Part shown: positions 17,763 through 27,342 of the stretch, piece after piece
Numbering within the stretch: position 1 is the first letter of the stretch
Layout of the letters: each line of letters starts with the position of its first letter
Source: Planctomycetota bacterium
Lineage (GTDB): Bacteria; Planctomycetota; OFTM77
Direction: 5' to 3'
Length of the DNA: 64,000 nucleotides
NCBI GenBank assembly: GCA_029260795.1
Contig: JAJDCO010000042.1
Location: 62,001-126,000, forward strand
Notes under the pieces: generated by a model
What the model was told of the DNA's origin: nothing
What the model saw: the letters and a program-made list of their open reading frames with translations, nothing else
The model's database searches: none
Position numbers and translations under genes: made by a program

Positions 17763-19427
17763 CTACTGGTCGCCATCTTCGTCGTCGTCGGACGCCACGG
17801 GCGGACGATCGGCGAAGGAGAGCGTCATGGTGAACGTGAAGGGAAGCTGCGTACTGGGCTCGCTGAAGACGACCTGCAGCTCCTCCTCGGCGTCGATGCG
17901 ACGCCGAAAGTCGGAGAAGACGTTCGGCAGTGCCTCGCGTCCTTCCTTGCCATAGCCGCTGACGACGACCACGGGTGTCGTCAGGGTGTCCTCCGAGTCG
18001 ATCTTCACCTCGTCGGCCCGAATCTCCTTGATCCAGAGATCCTCGGGGAGATGCTTCTGGACGAGCGCGATCGCTCGCGAGAGGCCGAGGCCCGGGAGGG
18101 CTTCTCGCTCGAGCCGATGGAGCCGCGCGCGGATCGTCTCGTTCTCTTCGGCCAAGCCGGTGAAGCTGCGCTCGGTTCGGTTCCGCTGCCGGACGAGCTG
18201 TGCCGCTTGGGACAGATCCGCCTGGACCACAGTCAGGTCCGAGGAGCTCGTCAGGAAATCGTAAACGAGGAATCCGAGGAGCAGCACGGCGGCCGCGATC
18301 AGGAAGACCGGGCCGCGCATCAGCTCTCGCCGCTTGCGCTCAGCCTCCGAGAGGATCTCGAGGTTGTACAGATCCGTGTCGACGGCCGCCTCGGCCAGCC
18401 CGAGTGCGACCGTGAAGTCGGTGCCCTGACCTTCGAGGAGCTCGGCATCCTCGGGATCGAGCTGTGAGAGGTCGACGCCGTCCGTCGGGTCGAAGACGCT
18501 GGCAGGGCACCGGAAGCTCGAGCCCAAGAACTGATCCAGCCCTCGCAGGCGGCTTCCCGGTCCCGACAGGACCAGCCGATCGACCTCGAGGTTTTGGAGC
18601 TGCAGCTGCTGCCGGCAGAACATCACGGCGGCGTTGAGCATCGAGTAGACCGTACCGCTCACGCCGGTCAGCGAGTTGGCGATCCGCTCCTCGTCCCGGT
18701 TGGCGTAGTTCGCCTGATCCCGCGGAGCCAAGTTGGCGTGCTTGTCGAGCAGGGACTCGGCCTTCTGCGCCGAGACTCCGAAAGCACCCGACAACGCATC
18801 GGTGTAGAGACGTCGGCCGCCGGAGAGGTTGCGGGCGAACAGGAGGTCGCCATCCTGCTGGAGGATCAGGTCCGTCGTCTCATAGCCGAAGTGGACGATC
18901 AGCACGGTCTGATCCGCGGGGATGTCCCCCGACTTGAGGAAGGCATTGAAGAGGGCGATCGCATTCGGGGTGAAGGCGTTCACCTTGCGTCCGACGGCGG
19001 CGAGCGCCTCGGCTCGCGTCTCGAGATAGCTGTCGCGGGCGAGGGCGAGCAGGACGGTGTCCTCCTCGCTCATTCCGTTGCCTTGGAGCAGATTGAAATC
19101 CGCCGACACCGAGCTGCCGCCTTGCTCGGCGACCTCGTCGATCTCGAACTGCATCAGCGATCGGAGCTGCCAATCCGGGACCGGCGGCACCTGCGTGTAT
19201 CGAAGGATCACCTCCTTGCCGGTGATGCCGACCTGGACCGGGCCCGGCTTGAAGGCCTCCTTCATTCGGAGCTCGCCGAGTGCGGCCGTGAGGCTGCGCA
19301 CGTCGACGGTCCCGTCGATGAACGTCTCATCGACTCGAGTCGGATGGAACATCCCTTTGACGAGCTTGCCTTGCACGACGCGGACGTGTCCGCCATCGAT
19401 CTCGATGCCCGTCCCGAACTTCGCCAT
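17763..19427 (-). CDS. PilM-PilN fusion (GspL-like) assembly protein
   Basis: 554 residues. Residues 1 to about 345 form an actin-like PilM/GspL cytoplasmic domain (FGTGIEIDGGHVRVV at the start; LIVHFGYETTDLIL phosphate loop; LVLSGPGSRLRGLDQFL). A transmembrane helix follows (about 367-388, FLIAAAVLLLGFLVYDF), then a coiled coil and a PilN-like periplasmic domain. GspL combines these parts in type II secretion, whereas type IV pili usually have separate PilM and PilN. It would recruit the motor ATPase, whose gene is not in the window. The start has GAGGAAG upstream. Confidence 0.82.
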   Translation of the reverse strand: MAKFGTGIEIDGGHVRVVQGKLVKGMFHPTRVDETFIDGTVDVRSLTAALGELRMKEAFKPGPVQVGITGKEVILRYTQVPPVPDWQLRSLMQFEIDEVAEQGGSSVSADFNLLQGNGMSEEDTVLLALARDSYLETRAEALAAVGRKVNAFTPNAIALFNAFLKSGDIPADQTVLIVHFGYETTDLILQQDGDLLFARNLSGGRRLYTDALSGAFGVSAQKAESLLDKHANLAPRDQANYANRDEERIANSLTGVSGTVYSMLNAAVMFCRQQLQLQNLEVDRLVLSGPGSRLRGLDQFLGSSFRCPASVFDPTDGVDLSQLDPEDAELLEGQGTDFTVALGLAEAAVDTDLYNLEILSEAERKRRELMRGPVFLIAAAVLLLGFLVYDFLTSSSDLTVVQADLSQAAQLVRQRNRTERSFTGLAEENETIRARLHRLEREALPGLGLSRAIALVQKHLPEDLWIKEIRADEVKIDSEDTLTTPVVVVSGYGKEGREALPNVFSDFRRRIDAEEELQVVFSEPSTQLPFTFTMTLSFADRPPVASDDDEDGDQ

Positions 19428-19454
19428 GGCTGTCTTCCTCTCCTGGCCGCGCCG

Positions 19455-22010
19455 TCAGCGCGCGGCCGCCTTTCGTCCGTGCTCGGTGTTGGGATAGAGC
19501 TGGGCCACCTGCCGGAAGAGCTCTTCGGAAAGATGCTTTCGGTCGGGACGCGTCGAGGCGAGCTCTGCGATTCGGAACAGGCGCGCCGCTCGCTCTTCCG
19601 TCGAGACCTGGCGGAAGGCCTGCGCCTCCGACTCGGCTCGCTCCCGGACCTCGCCAGCTCGGGCGGCGAACTCGCTCCCCGAGAACCGCTGCTCGAGGTC
19701 ACTGGCCAGATCGATCGCTTCGGCGAACGAGTCCGGATGGTGAAAGAAGCTCGCATCCTCGATGCGGCTCTGGATCTCCGCCAGGCCGTCCTCGGCTTCC
19801 CGGCGAAGCTCGTCGCGGGCCTGGCGGGACTTCTCCTGGAGGGCCGGATCGAAGGGGTAGTCACGCAAGATCCGACCGTAGGTCTCGAACGCCTGTCCGT
19901 GCAGACCGGCTCGTCGGTGTTGACCGGCCTCGGTCAGAAGCCGTGTGGCCTCGCGACGCTCCTCGAGGAACGAGGTCTTGATGCTGACCGTCAGCTCCTG
20001 GGCGCGCAACGAGTGCTGCACCAAGTATCCGCCGTCGGTCGCGGTCGCGGAGACATCGGCTGGTGCCGAGGTCGTGAAGCGGAGTCGATCCTCACCCTTG
20101 CCGAAGATCACCGCGGTCGCATCCTCGCGATTGAAGGCACCGCCGTACTCGTAGGTCTCATCGCCGGACACCGCCGCGACGCCGTCGCTCATGAGCTCGG
20201 GTCGAATCCGATACCGGAGGAGGATCACTGCATCTTCGGGGAGCTTCTCGAATGCGTAGGACAGCACGATGCCCTCGTCGCTCTTCGAGACCTCTTGCTT
20301 CAACGGCACCTGTCCATTTCCTAGCCGGAAGTCGCCCGACCAGGCAGCGCGGGGCTCGCGCTCGTCCACCGGGAAGAAGGACTCCTGGGGCCAGGAACGT
20401 CCTCCCCACACGACGGTGAGGCCTCCCCCTTCCAGCAGGCGGTCGCCCAGACGGTCGGCGGCGAAGGAGGCGCCATTGAACTGGAAGTCGAACCCTTCGC
20501 TCTCGAGCTCGATAGCGGCGCTCCGCTCCGAGGCGAGAACGGCGATGTCGTCGATCACGACGCGTCCAGCCCCGACTCCCAGGCACTCGACCAGCGCGTG
20601 CGTGGTGCCTTCGGGGGCTCGCGCTTCGCCCGAGAACTCCACGAACCCGTTGGGTCCCTCACCCCGTCCCGTCTTCAGACTCGGAACGCTCGCTCCCAGG
20701 TCGGTGGTCGTGGGCTGACCGTTCTCGTCGGTTCCTTCGGCCAGCCACAGGAGCCTCAGTCCGCCCGACGCCCCCGCATCGGTTCGAATCCAACCTTGAA
20801 GACGATAGCGGCGCTCGGCCTGCACCGCCATGCGCCCTTGCCAGCGGGCGACGGCGATCGGCGTCTCTTCGCTCAGTCGGGCATCGAGAGCGCCCGATCC
20901 AGAATGCACCATCGCTGCGGTCGTGGTGAAGGCCCCTTCGCTCTCGTCCTCCGAGGGACGCCAAGCGCGATCGCCTTCTCCGGGCTCGAAGGAGCTGACG
21001 TCGGCCGGCAGCAGGTTGCCTTCGACGCGCGCGAAAGTCGCTGTGGCGTCGGCACCGCGGCCGAACTTGTAGTACGCAAAGCCGGCGGCGCCCACCAATC
21101 CGACGGCCAAGAAGAGCGCCACCACGGCTCCCCCCTTTCCGCGCGTCGGGACATCGCTCGCCGAGACGTGATGCAGCACCTCCTCATCGTCGACCGCGGC
21201 TTCTTGAGCCTCGAGCTCCTCGACCTCGGCGACCGAGGAGTCCCAGAACACCAGGCGCTGGTCCCCGAAACGGACTCGTTGGCCATGCTCGAGGACCTGC
21301 TCGTCGATGCGCTTGTCGTCGACGAAGGTGCCGTTGGTGCTGCCGAGATCGCGCACCGTCCACCCGAGCCCCTCATCGATGAGCTCGGCATGCACGCCCG
21401 AGACCTGTGTCGAGGCCAGCGACAAGCCATTATCGGCGTTGCGTCCCACCGTGAATCGCTCGCCGCCAATCTCGACCTGCTCATTGCGTCGCTCGCCTTT
21501 TTCAAAGACCAGGAAGCAAGGGCTCGCGAGCGAGATCTCGAGATCGGCGTCACCGGCGGTGGTCCCCACCGATTGCGGCGGCGTGGATGCGACCGGGTCG
21601 TCCAGCGACAACTCGAGGTCGTCGTCCAGCTGGATCTCGAGCTCGTCGTTGGCGGCTCCTACCGAAGAAGCCGCCGGCTGAGGGATCGCGGCCACCTCCT
21701 CGACCCGGAATCGAAACGGCCCCACCACGACCTCGTCGCCCGGTCGTAGGACGGCGAGCTCGATGTTGCCATCGTTGACCTGAGTGCCATTGGTACTTCC
21801 GAGGTCTTCGATCTGGATGCGACCGCCTTCGGACTGACGGACCACACAGTGATGACGCGATACCTGCGTGTGCTCGAGAACCAATCGATTGTCGGGTGCT
21901 TTGCCGATCGTCAACGGCTCACGATCGAGCGGAATCGGCGGCTGCCCTTCTCCGTCGACCCGGACCAACTGGGCCATACCGACCTCGCCTCCAGTCGTGG
22001 GTGTGCTCAT
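19455..22010 (-). CDS. tandem FHA-domain membrane protein
   Basis: 851 residues from the ATG at 22010 (MSTPTTGGEVG). An alternative ATG at 21977 (MAQLVRV) sits behind GGAGGCGAGGT and begins right at the first FHA strand, so the start is uncertain. Two FHA domains, which bind phosphothreonine, lie at about 12-105 (SRHHCVV, DLGSTNGTQVN) and 170-270 (SGVHAEL, DLGSTNGTFVD), separated by an acidic linker. One transmembrane helix (VVALFLAVGLVGAAGFAYY) follows, then a large beta-rich region and a C-terminal helical TPR-like part. This suggests phospho-signals are passed to the envelope assembly encoded downstream. No Ser/Thr kinase is in the window. Confidence 0.84.
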   Translation of the reverse strand: MSTPTTGGEVGMAQLVRVDGEGQPPIPLDREPLTIGKAPDNRLVLEHTQVSRHHCVVRQSEGGRIQIEDLGSTNGTQVNDGNIELAVLRPGDEVVVGPFRFRVEEVAAIPQPAASSVGAANDELEIQLDDDLELSLDDPVASTPPQSVGTTAGDADLEISLASPCFLVFEKGERRNEQVEIGGERFTVGRNADNGLSLASTQVSGVHAELIDEGLGWTVRDLGSTNGTFVDDKRIDEQVLEHGQRVRFGDQRLVFWDSSVAEVEELEAQEAAVDDEEVLHHVSASDVPTRGKGGAVVALFLAVGLVGAAGFAYYKFGRGADATATFARVEGNLLPADVSSFEPGEGDRAWRPSEDESEGAFTTTAAMVHSGSGALDARLSEETPIAVARWQGRMAVQAERRYRLQGWIRTDAGASGGLRLLWLAEGTDENGQPTTTDLGASVPSLKTGRGEGPNGFVEFSGEARAPEGTTHALVECLGVGAGRVVIDDIAVLASERSAAIELESEGFDFQFNGASFAADRLGDRLLEGGGLTVVWGGRSWPQESFFPVDEREPRAAWSGDFRLGNGQVPLKQEVSKSDEGIVLSYAFEKLPEDAVILLRYRIRPELMSDGVAAVSGDETYEYGGAFNREDATAVIFGKGEDRLRFTTSAPADVSATATDGGYLVQHSLRAQELTVSIKTSFLEERREATRLLTEAGQHRRAGLHGQAFETYGRILRDYPFDPALQEKSRQARDELRREAEDGLAEIQSRIEDASFFHHPDSFAEAIDLASDLEQRFSGSEFAARAGEVRERAESEAQAFRQVSTEERAARLFRIAELASTRPDRKHLSEELFRQVAQLYPNTEHGRKAAAR

Positions 22011-22372
22011 GACCAAACCTGAGGCAAACACGGTGCCCGGTTTCGGTCGCCGGAGATCTCCACGTCCCGGACCTGCTCGCACCTCTCGGGGCGAACCAAC
22101 CACGGACCGTGCGCTCCGTATCTAGCTCGTGCCTCCGCCGCGCTCCCCTGAGCCGGCAGTGGCGTCTCCTGTTCACAAGACCATCTGCGCCGCAATCTTA
22201 CTGAACCTGAGCCCGTAAGTTCAGGAGCTTTTTCGACAGCTTCTCGAGGCGCGTCTCCCGACACTGGACGAGCGAGCTCGAAGACGGTTACGACCGACGG
22301 CGTCAGACGACTCCGCCGACCCCGCCTGGCAACCCGCTGCAAACTTCGTTTGCAGCTCGCGTCATCGAGCTC
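22011..22372. other. intergenic region between sigma54 activator and tandem-FHA gene
   Basis: 362 bases with no convincing gene. Two inverted repeats are visible: CTGAAC/GTTCAG flanking 22203-22225, and the stronger hairpin at 22336-22356. Because the genes on both sides are transcribed leftwards, a promoter for the pseudopilus operon is expected here. I looked for a GG-N10-GC sigma54 site on the minus strand and did not see a convincing one. Confidence 0.4.
22336..22356 (-). terminator. hairpin after sigma54 activator gene, possible terminator
   Basis: A perfect 9-bp stem (GCTGCAAAC with GTTTGCAGC) and a 3-base loop lie about 17 bases past the stop of the activator gene on the minus strand. 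No T-run follows, so it may terminate weakly, protect the 3' end or serve as an operator. Confidence 0.4.
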
Positions 22373-24343
22373 TCAGAGAGCATCCGTCTCCAGCCCATAG
22401 CGATCCATCTTCTTTTGAAGGCCTGGCCGGCTCAGCCCCAGCTGCCGGGCTGTCAACGACTTGTTGCCGTCGCAACGCCTCAGTGCCGCTGCGATGAGCC
22501 GACGCTCGAGCTCCTCGACAGCCTCTCGGAGCGGGCGGATCGGCTGCGCCGCGAATCCGCGCAAGTATCGTCGGACCTCGTCCCGCCGTACGATGCGCTG
22601 ACCCGAGATCGCCGTCTGACTGATCAGATTCTCGAGCTCACGAACGTTTCCTGGCCAGTCGTGCGACATCAGCTCTCGCTCGGCGGCGGCCTCCAGCTTC
22701 AGCGCCTCGGGATCACCGACAGCTGCCCGGGCGAACTGCCGCCAAAGCTCCGGGATGTCCTCGGGACGCTCCCGAAGAGGCGGCACGCCGACCTCGAACA
22801 CGGCCAACCGATAGAAGAGGTCCTCGCGAAACCGATCGGCGGCGACCGCCTCCCGCAGCGGAGTCGACGTCGCTGCCACGATCCTCGCCCTCAGCGGCTC
22901 GCTGCGCTGCGCACCCAGTCGCCGTACCTTGCCTTCTTCGAGCACACGCAGCAGCTTGGCCTGCAGTGCCGGGCTCATCTCGTCGGCTCGATCGAGGAAG
23001 ATCGTGCCCCGCTCAGCCGTCTGGAGGAGGCCCGGGCGAGCTCGGTCGGCACCGGAGAAGGCGCCTCGGGTGTAGCCGAAGAGCTCGGCCTCGATGAGCG
23101 CGTCCGGCAAGGCCGAGCAATCGACCGGAACGAAGGCACCGGAGCGAGCCGGATCGAGCCGATGAAGCAAGGCGGCGAGGAGCTCCTTGCCCGTGCCGCT
23201 CTCGCCGAACAGGGCGACGGGCGCTCGAGCGGGAGCGATTCTCTCGAGGGAGTCGATCGTGCGCCTCATTGCGGGCGAGCTCACGACGAGCACGTGGGAC
23301 CCGAGGGCGATGAGCTCGCCGCGCACGTCCAGCGCATCGCCGAGCTCACCGGGCCCGGTCGTCGAGTGCGAACGGGACTCGAGACGCAGCCGGCGCTCGA
23401 GCTTTGCACTTCGCCGCTCGGTCTGGTTGAGCCTCCGACGGGCGTTGGCGAGATCGGACCGCAGGCTCATGTTCCGCACCGCGAATGCGGCCTGAGCGGC
23501 GAGGGCCTCGACCAGCCTCACCTGCGCAGGTGAGAAGGCACCGGCCTCCGCCCGATGATCGACGTACACGGCACCGAGCGTCTGCCGATTCGCGCGCAGC
23601 GGCACGCAGAGGAGGGAGCGAAGCTCGAGGTCGATGACGCTCGTCATCCCCTGAAGTCCCGCCTCGGCCAGCGCATCCCGAGCGTGAAAGGTCCGGCCAG
23701 TGCGCGCGACGCGCTCGGCGATCGAGTGGCTGATCTCGAACTCGGGATGGAGTATGTCTTCTTGGAGATAGTGACGGGCGACCTTGAAGGTGGGCTGCTC
23801 ACCCTCGAAGAGGAGGAGAAAACCACGCTCGGCTCCCGTGAGCTCCAAGGTCGCGTCGACGATGGTGAACAGGAGATTGTTGAGCGATCGCTCCCGAGCC
23901 AGGTTGCGAACGACCTCGAGCAGCTTGCGAAGCGCTCGATTCTCGAGCTCCAAGGCCCTCCGACTCCCCGGGCGACGCTGTCGACGCCGAGGCTGACTCT
24001 CCAGCTCTTCGAGCAGGCGGTCTCGAACTTCCTCGAGTGCTTGGGTCTTGCGCCCCCCTTCATCGCCGAGAACGAAGATCTCACTCGAGCCGACCCGGAT
24101 CCGGTCCCCGGGTCGCACCAGCGCCTCCTCGACGCGCTCGCCGTTGACGAAGGTGCCGTTGCGGCTGCTCAGATCCTGGACCCACACGCCGTCACGCGCT
24201 TCGAACAGGCGGCAATGATGTCGAGACAGCTTGGTGTCGGACAGCACGACGTCATTGTCCGGTGTCCGACCGATCTCGACCCGGTCCCGCGCGATCGAAA
24301 GCAGGCGTGACTCCCCGTCGGTGTCGAGCCGAAGGCGAATCAT
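22373..24343 (-). CDS. FHA-GAF-sigma54 interaction AAA+ transcriptional activator
   Basis: 656 residues from the ATG at 24343, which overlaps the rsmE stop by 4 bases. Order: N-terminal FHA domain (about 1-95; SRHHCRLF, SSRNGTFVNGE), a coiled-coil linker, a GAF sensor domain (about 140-300), a sigma54-activator AAA+ domain (about 350-590) and a C-terminal Fis-type helix-turn-helix (SLTARQLGLSRPGLQKKM). The AAA+ part has Walker A GESGTGKE, the sigma54 contact loop as GAFSGA instead of GAFTGA, and a Walker B reading FLDRADE, where the usual catalytic Glu after Asp is Arg. It may therefore be a weak or inactive ATPase. It probably regulates the adjacent cluster in response to phosphothreonine or a small ligand. 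Confidence 0.88.
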   Translation of the reverse strand: MIRLRLDTDGESRLLSIARDRVEIGRTPDNDVVLSDTKLSRHHCRLFEARDGVWVQDLSSRNGTFVNGERVEEALVRPGDRIRVGSSEIFVLGDEGGRKTQALEEVRDRLLEELESQPRRRQRRPGSRRALELENRALRKLLEVVRNLARERSLNNLLFTIVDATLELTGAERGFLLLFEGEQPTFKVARHYLQEDILHPEFEISHSIAERVARTGRTFHARDALAEAGLQGMTSVIDLELRSLLCVPLRANRQTLGAVYVDHRAEAGAFSPAQVRLVEALAAQAAFAVRNMSLRSDLANARRRLNQTERRSAKLERRLRLESRSHSTTGPGELGDALDVRGELIALGSHVLVVSSPAMRRTIDSLERIAPARAPVALFGESGTGKELLAALLHRLDPARSGAFVPVDCSALPDALIEAELFGYTRGAFSGADRARPGLLQTAERGTIFLDRADEMSPALQAKLLRVLEEGKVRRLGAQRSEPLRARIVAATSTPLREAVAADRFREDLFYRLAVFEVGVPPLRERPEDIPELWRQFARAAVGDPEALKLEAAAERELMSHDWPGNVRELENLISQTAISGQRIVRRDEVRRYLRGFAAQPIRPLREAVEELERRLIAAALRRCDGNKSLTARQLGLSRPGLQKKMDRYGLETDAL

Positions 24344-25071
24344 CGGCGACTCTCTTCCCCCATCGCGGCCAGCACCGAGGCGGCGGCGATGGCAGCCGTC
24401 TCGACTCGGAGCACGTGACCGGCCCAACGAGCCGCTCGAAACCCGGCTTCGACGAGTCGGCCTTCTTCGGCCGCCGACGCGCCTCCTTCGGGGCCGATCA
24501 CGATGGACCAATCCTGGCAACGCGGTCGCTCACGAATCCGCTCGATCAGAGAGGACGACGACGTGTCCAGACATCCGAAGATCCGTCCCTCCGAGGAGGT
24601 GCTCTCCAGAACGTCCTCGAGCGGGCGAGGCTCGGCGATCGTCAGGAGATCGGCACGTCCGCACTGCTTCGAGGCCGCCTCCGCCAGCCGCTTCCAACGT
24701 TCGAGCCGGCCCGGGCCGGGACGTCCACTCGGTGGCGTGCGTTCCATGAGAAGCGGCTGCCAGCTGACGACTCCCAGCTCGGCGAGCTTCTCCACCAGCA
24801 CGTCGACTCGCCCGCCTTTGGGAGTCGAAGAGGCGATCTGGACACTCATCGTCGAGCCGGTACTGGCGAGAGGCTCCAAGATCCGCACGGAGGCGGCCTC
24901 GTGTGCCAGCGACTCGAGCGCCGCGCGAAACCGGCCTCCGCCACCATCGAAGACCGTGATCTCGTCTCCGACACGGGCGCGCAGCACGTGCACCAGGTGA
25001 TGGAACTCACCACCATCGATCTTGGCCCGTCCGTCGACGGGCGGCTCACTCAAGAGGAACTGCCGGCCCAA
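24340..25071 (-). CDS. rsmE: 16S rRNA m3U1498 methyltransferase
   Basis: 243 residues, normal for RsmE, which methylates N3 of U1498 of 16S rRNA using S-adenosylmethionine. The PUA-like N-terminus (GRQFLLSE, HHLVHVLRARVGDEI) and the SPOUT knot (VIGPEGGASAAEEGRL, then LRVETAAIAAASVL) are intact. The start is called as TTG at 25071 because MGRQFLL matches family N-termini; no good Shine-Dalgarno is visible, so the start is the weakest part. ATGA overlap with the activator suggests co-transcription. Confidence 0.88.
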   Translation of the reverse strand: MGRQFLLSEPPVDGRAKIDGGEFHHLVHVLRARVGDEITVFDGGGGRFRAALESLAHEAASVRILEPLASTGSTMSVQIASSTPKGGRVDVLVEKLAELGVVSWQPLLMERTPPSGRPGPGRLERWKRLAEAASKQCGRADLLTIAEPRPLEDVLESTSSEGRIFGCLDTSSSSLIERIRERPRCQDWSIVIGPEGGASAAEEGRLVEAGFRAARWAGHVLRVETAAIAAASVLAAMGEESRR

Positions 25072-25182
25072 ATCAGATTCGCGCTCAAGAGGGTCGAAGA
25101 GAGATGCTCCAGCGCATCGTGCTGAATCTCAGCATACTCGCATTTCGGACGACGCGCTTGGTGAAAGCTCGCATCGCGATTC

Positions 25183-27192
25183 TCAGCGAATGCGCTCGAT
25201 CACGAGCTGACCGTTGCCCTCGACATCGCGCAGGACGCCGCCATCCAACCCGAGCCACACGGTCACATGATTGTCGTCGACCTGGGCCTTCACCCGAATG
25301 GCCGAGCGCTGCACACCTTCGAAGACGACCGGGCCCGTCTCCTCCACGGTGACGTCCCAGCTCATCAAGGACAGATCCCACGGGCGAAAGCTGGTGAACT
25401 GGTAGCGCTCACCGATCGAGAGGGTGCGGGGAGCGAAGGTCAGCGTCCAGTGGACGAGGTTGTTCCAATCGGTGAGCACGGTCTCGTCGGGGAGCGGCAG
25501 CACGCGCCGCGTGATCTGGTTGCCGTCCTCGCTTCGCACGATGACGCGGCCGGGCATGAAGAGACAGTCTCGCGAGTAGGTCCGGCCGCGCGCCTGCCCG
25601 TCGATCCGATACGTGATCGGCTCGCCGTCGAGTCGCGAGCGTCCGCTGAACCGAGCTTCGAGCGTGCTGGCACCGTCCCCTCCAATCTCGATCGCTCCGC
25701 GGTAGAAGATCTCGGGTCCGAAGGGGCCGGCGACCGCGGGACGGATCTCGTAGTCCGCATGCCCCACCGTTTGGTCCTTGATCGAGAAGCGGAAGACCGC
25801 AGTCCGTCGCTCTCCCCGATCCGTGGCCGGTGACTGGGCGAGGCGAGTGGGCGTGCGGACGACCTGCAGGCGAACGACCTCCGCGGACTCGGGCACGGGA
25901 ACGTAAGCGGTCGGTGGCAGGAAGCACCCACCGATCGCGGGATCGAGGATCAAGCGCACCGCTCGCGACGGTCCCCAGGGCGCGCGGACGGGCACGACGA
26001 TCTCGAGCCATTCGGCCGGCACGAAGCATCCACCCTGGGCAGGACGGTATCCGAGCCCTCGCTCCTGTCGCCCCACGAGCCCCAGCTCACGAGCGGCCGC
26101 CATCACCTGACGAAGTCGCGCCGCATGCGTCTCCCGCGCCGCCGGACCGGGATGGGCGGCCGCGGCATCGGCCGGGATGAGCTTCAACAGTGCCACGAGA
26201 GAGCCCGACATCTCGCTTTCGAAGGGTCCCACCAGATCCAGCCGATCTCGATCGCGGTCGTCGAGCGAGCTCGGAGGAAGAGCGTCCGTCGGTGCGGGGC
26301 GACTCGCCAGATCGAGGATGCCCTCGGCGACGCCGTTGCGAATCAGGCCTCGGAAGGGGCCGTGTGCACCCGAACGCCAGCGGGCCTCGTCTTCGGCGGT
26401 CAGACCTTCGAGGCGCACTCCGAGGGGTGGCAACGTCCTTCCGAACCACTCGGCACCGACCCAGTTGCTCCAGACCGACCTCGGGTGGACAGCGATGGCA
26501 CCGACGGCGAGCGCCCGGGAGCCAGGCTCGATCCGGGACCCCGGGAGATCCACTTTTTTCAGGGATCCGGCAGGAGTGAAGTGATACACCGGCTCGAGCG
26601 GGCTGCTGGAGAATTTCACGCGAACGACCAGGCCACCGTCGTCGGTCTCGCTCGACTCGAGCTGAGCCGGGTGGAGCTTCATGCCTCGGGGATCGAAGAT
26701 CGTGACCTGGCGTCGTCCCTGACTCGCGGCCTGTCGAAGCGAGCGACCGAATCCGAGCACGAAATAATCATCGGGAAGTGGAAGCTCTCCGGTACCGATC
26801 TCTCGTCCGTCGCGCAGCATTCGGTACCGAGCCTGGCCGCCGGAGACGACGACCTCGCTGACGCGGGTCTCGTCATCGAGGAAGGCGGTGATCGAGTACT
26901 CGAGAAGCCGATCGTCAGGATCGTACTCGGAGTGCTCGGCGACGAAGTTGACGAGCGGGCGGCCGACGACGCGGGCATCGACACCGTTGAGCCCGTCGAC
27001 GATACGACGCTCCCCGACTCTCGTCTCGTGGACGAGCTGAGCTCCGATGATAAAACCCTCAGGCTCGGCGAACTGGAGCCAGGCCGACGCGATGCCATCG
27101 TCGGGTGCCTGGGCGGCACCCGGGGCAGCCATCAGGGCAAGGCAAGCGAGGATTTGTAGAGGGCGGATCCGTCGGTGGGCAGTGCGTTGCAA
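25183..27192 (-). CDS. large exported protein of unknown function
   Basis: 669 residues. The N-terminus is a signal peptide (basic RRIRP, hydrophobic LQILACLALMAAPG, AQA cleavage site). The mature protein seems to be mostly beta-strands with several short repeats of the kind found in planctomycete secreted proteins: a segment near 70-200 (DETRVSEVVVSGGQARYRM) and another near 450-640 (YEIRPAVAGPFG, YRIDGQARGRTYSRD). A Cys lies in each of two similar motifs (GGCFVPAEW and GGCFLPPTAY, about 40 residues apart). I recognise no enzyme signature. It lies 111 bases upstream of rsmE and is divergent from the GrdB-like gene. Confidence 0.72.
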   Translation of the reverse strand: MQRTAHRRIRPLQILACLALMAAPGAAQAPDDGIASAWLQFAEPEGFIIGAQLVHETRVGERRIVDGLNGVDARVVGRPLVNFVAEHSEYDPDDRLLEYSITAFLDDETRVSEVVVSGGQARYRMLRDGREIGTGELPLPDDYFVLGFGRSLRQAASQGRRQVTIFDPRGMKLHPAQLESSETDDGGLVVRVKFSSSPLEPVYHFTPAGSLKKVDLPGSRIEPGSRALAVGAIAVHPRSVWSNWVGAEWFGRTLPPLGVRLEGLTAEDEARWRSGAHGPFRGLIRNGVAEGILDLASRPAPTDALPPSSLDDRDRDRLDLVGPFESEMSGSLVALLKLIPADAAAAHPGPAARETHAARLRQVMAAARELGLVGRQERGLGYRPAQGGCFVPAEWLEIVVPVRAPWGPSRAVRLILDPAIGGCFLPPTAYVPVPESAEVVRLQVVRTPTRLAQSPATDRGERRTAVFRFSIKDQTVGHADYEIRPAVAGPFGPEIFYRGAIEIGGDGASTLEARFSGRSRLDGEPITYRIDGQARGRTYSRDCLFMPGRVIVRSEDGNQITRRVLPLPDETVLTDWNNLVHWTLTFAPRTLSIGERYQFTSFRPWDLSLMSWDVTVEETGPVVFEGVQRSAIRVKAQVDDNHVTVWLGLDGGVLRDVEGNGQLVIERIR

Positions 27193-27342
27193 TCGACCTT
27201 CCTTCTGTTAACGTCGAGTAAAGAGGTTTCAGAAAAGAAGAGACATCCCCCCTCAGAAGCGCATGGACCAGCCCATAGGTTGCGCCACGTCTCCACCGGG
27301 AGCCGTCGTGCCCAGACCTTGAAGCGAGGAGAGGAGACTGCC

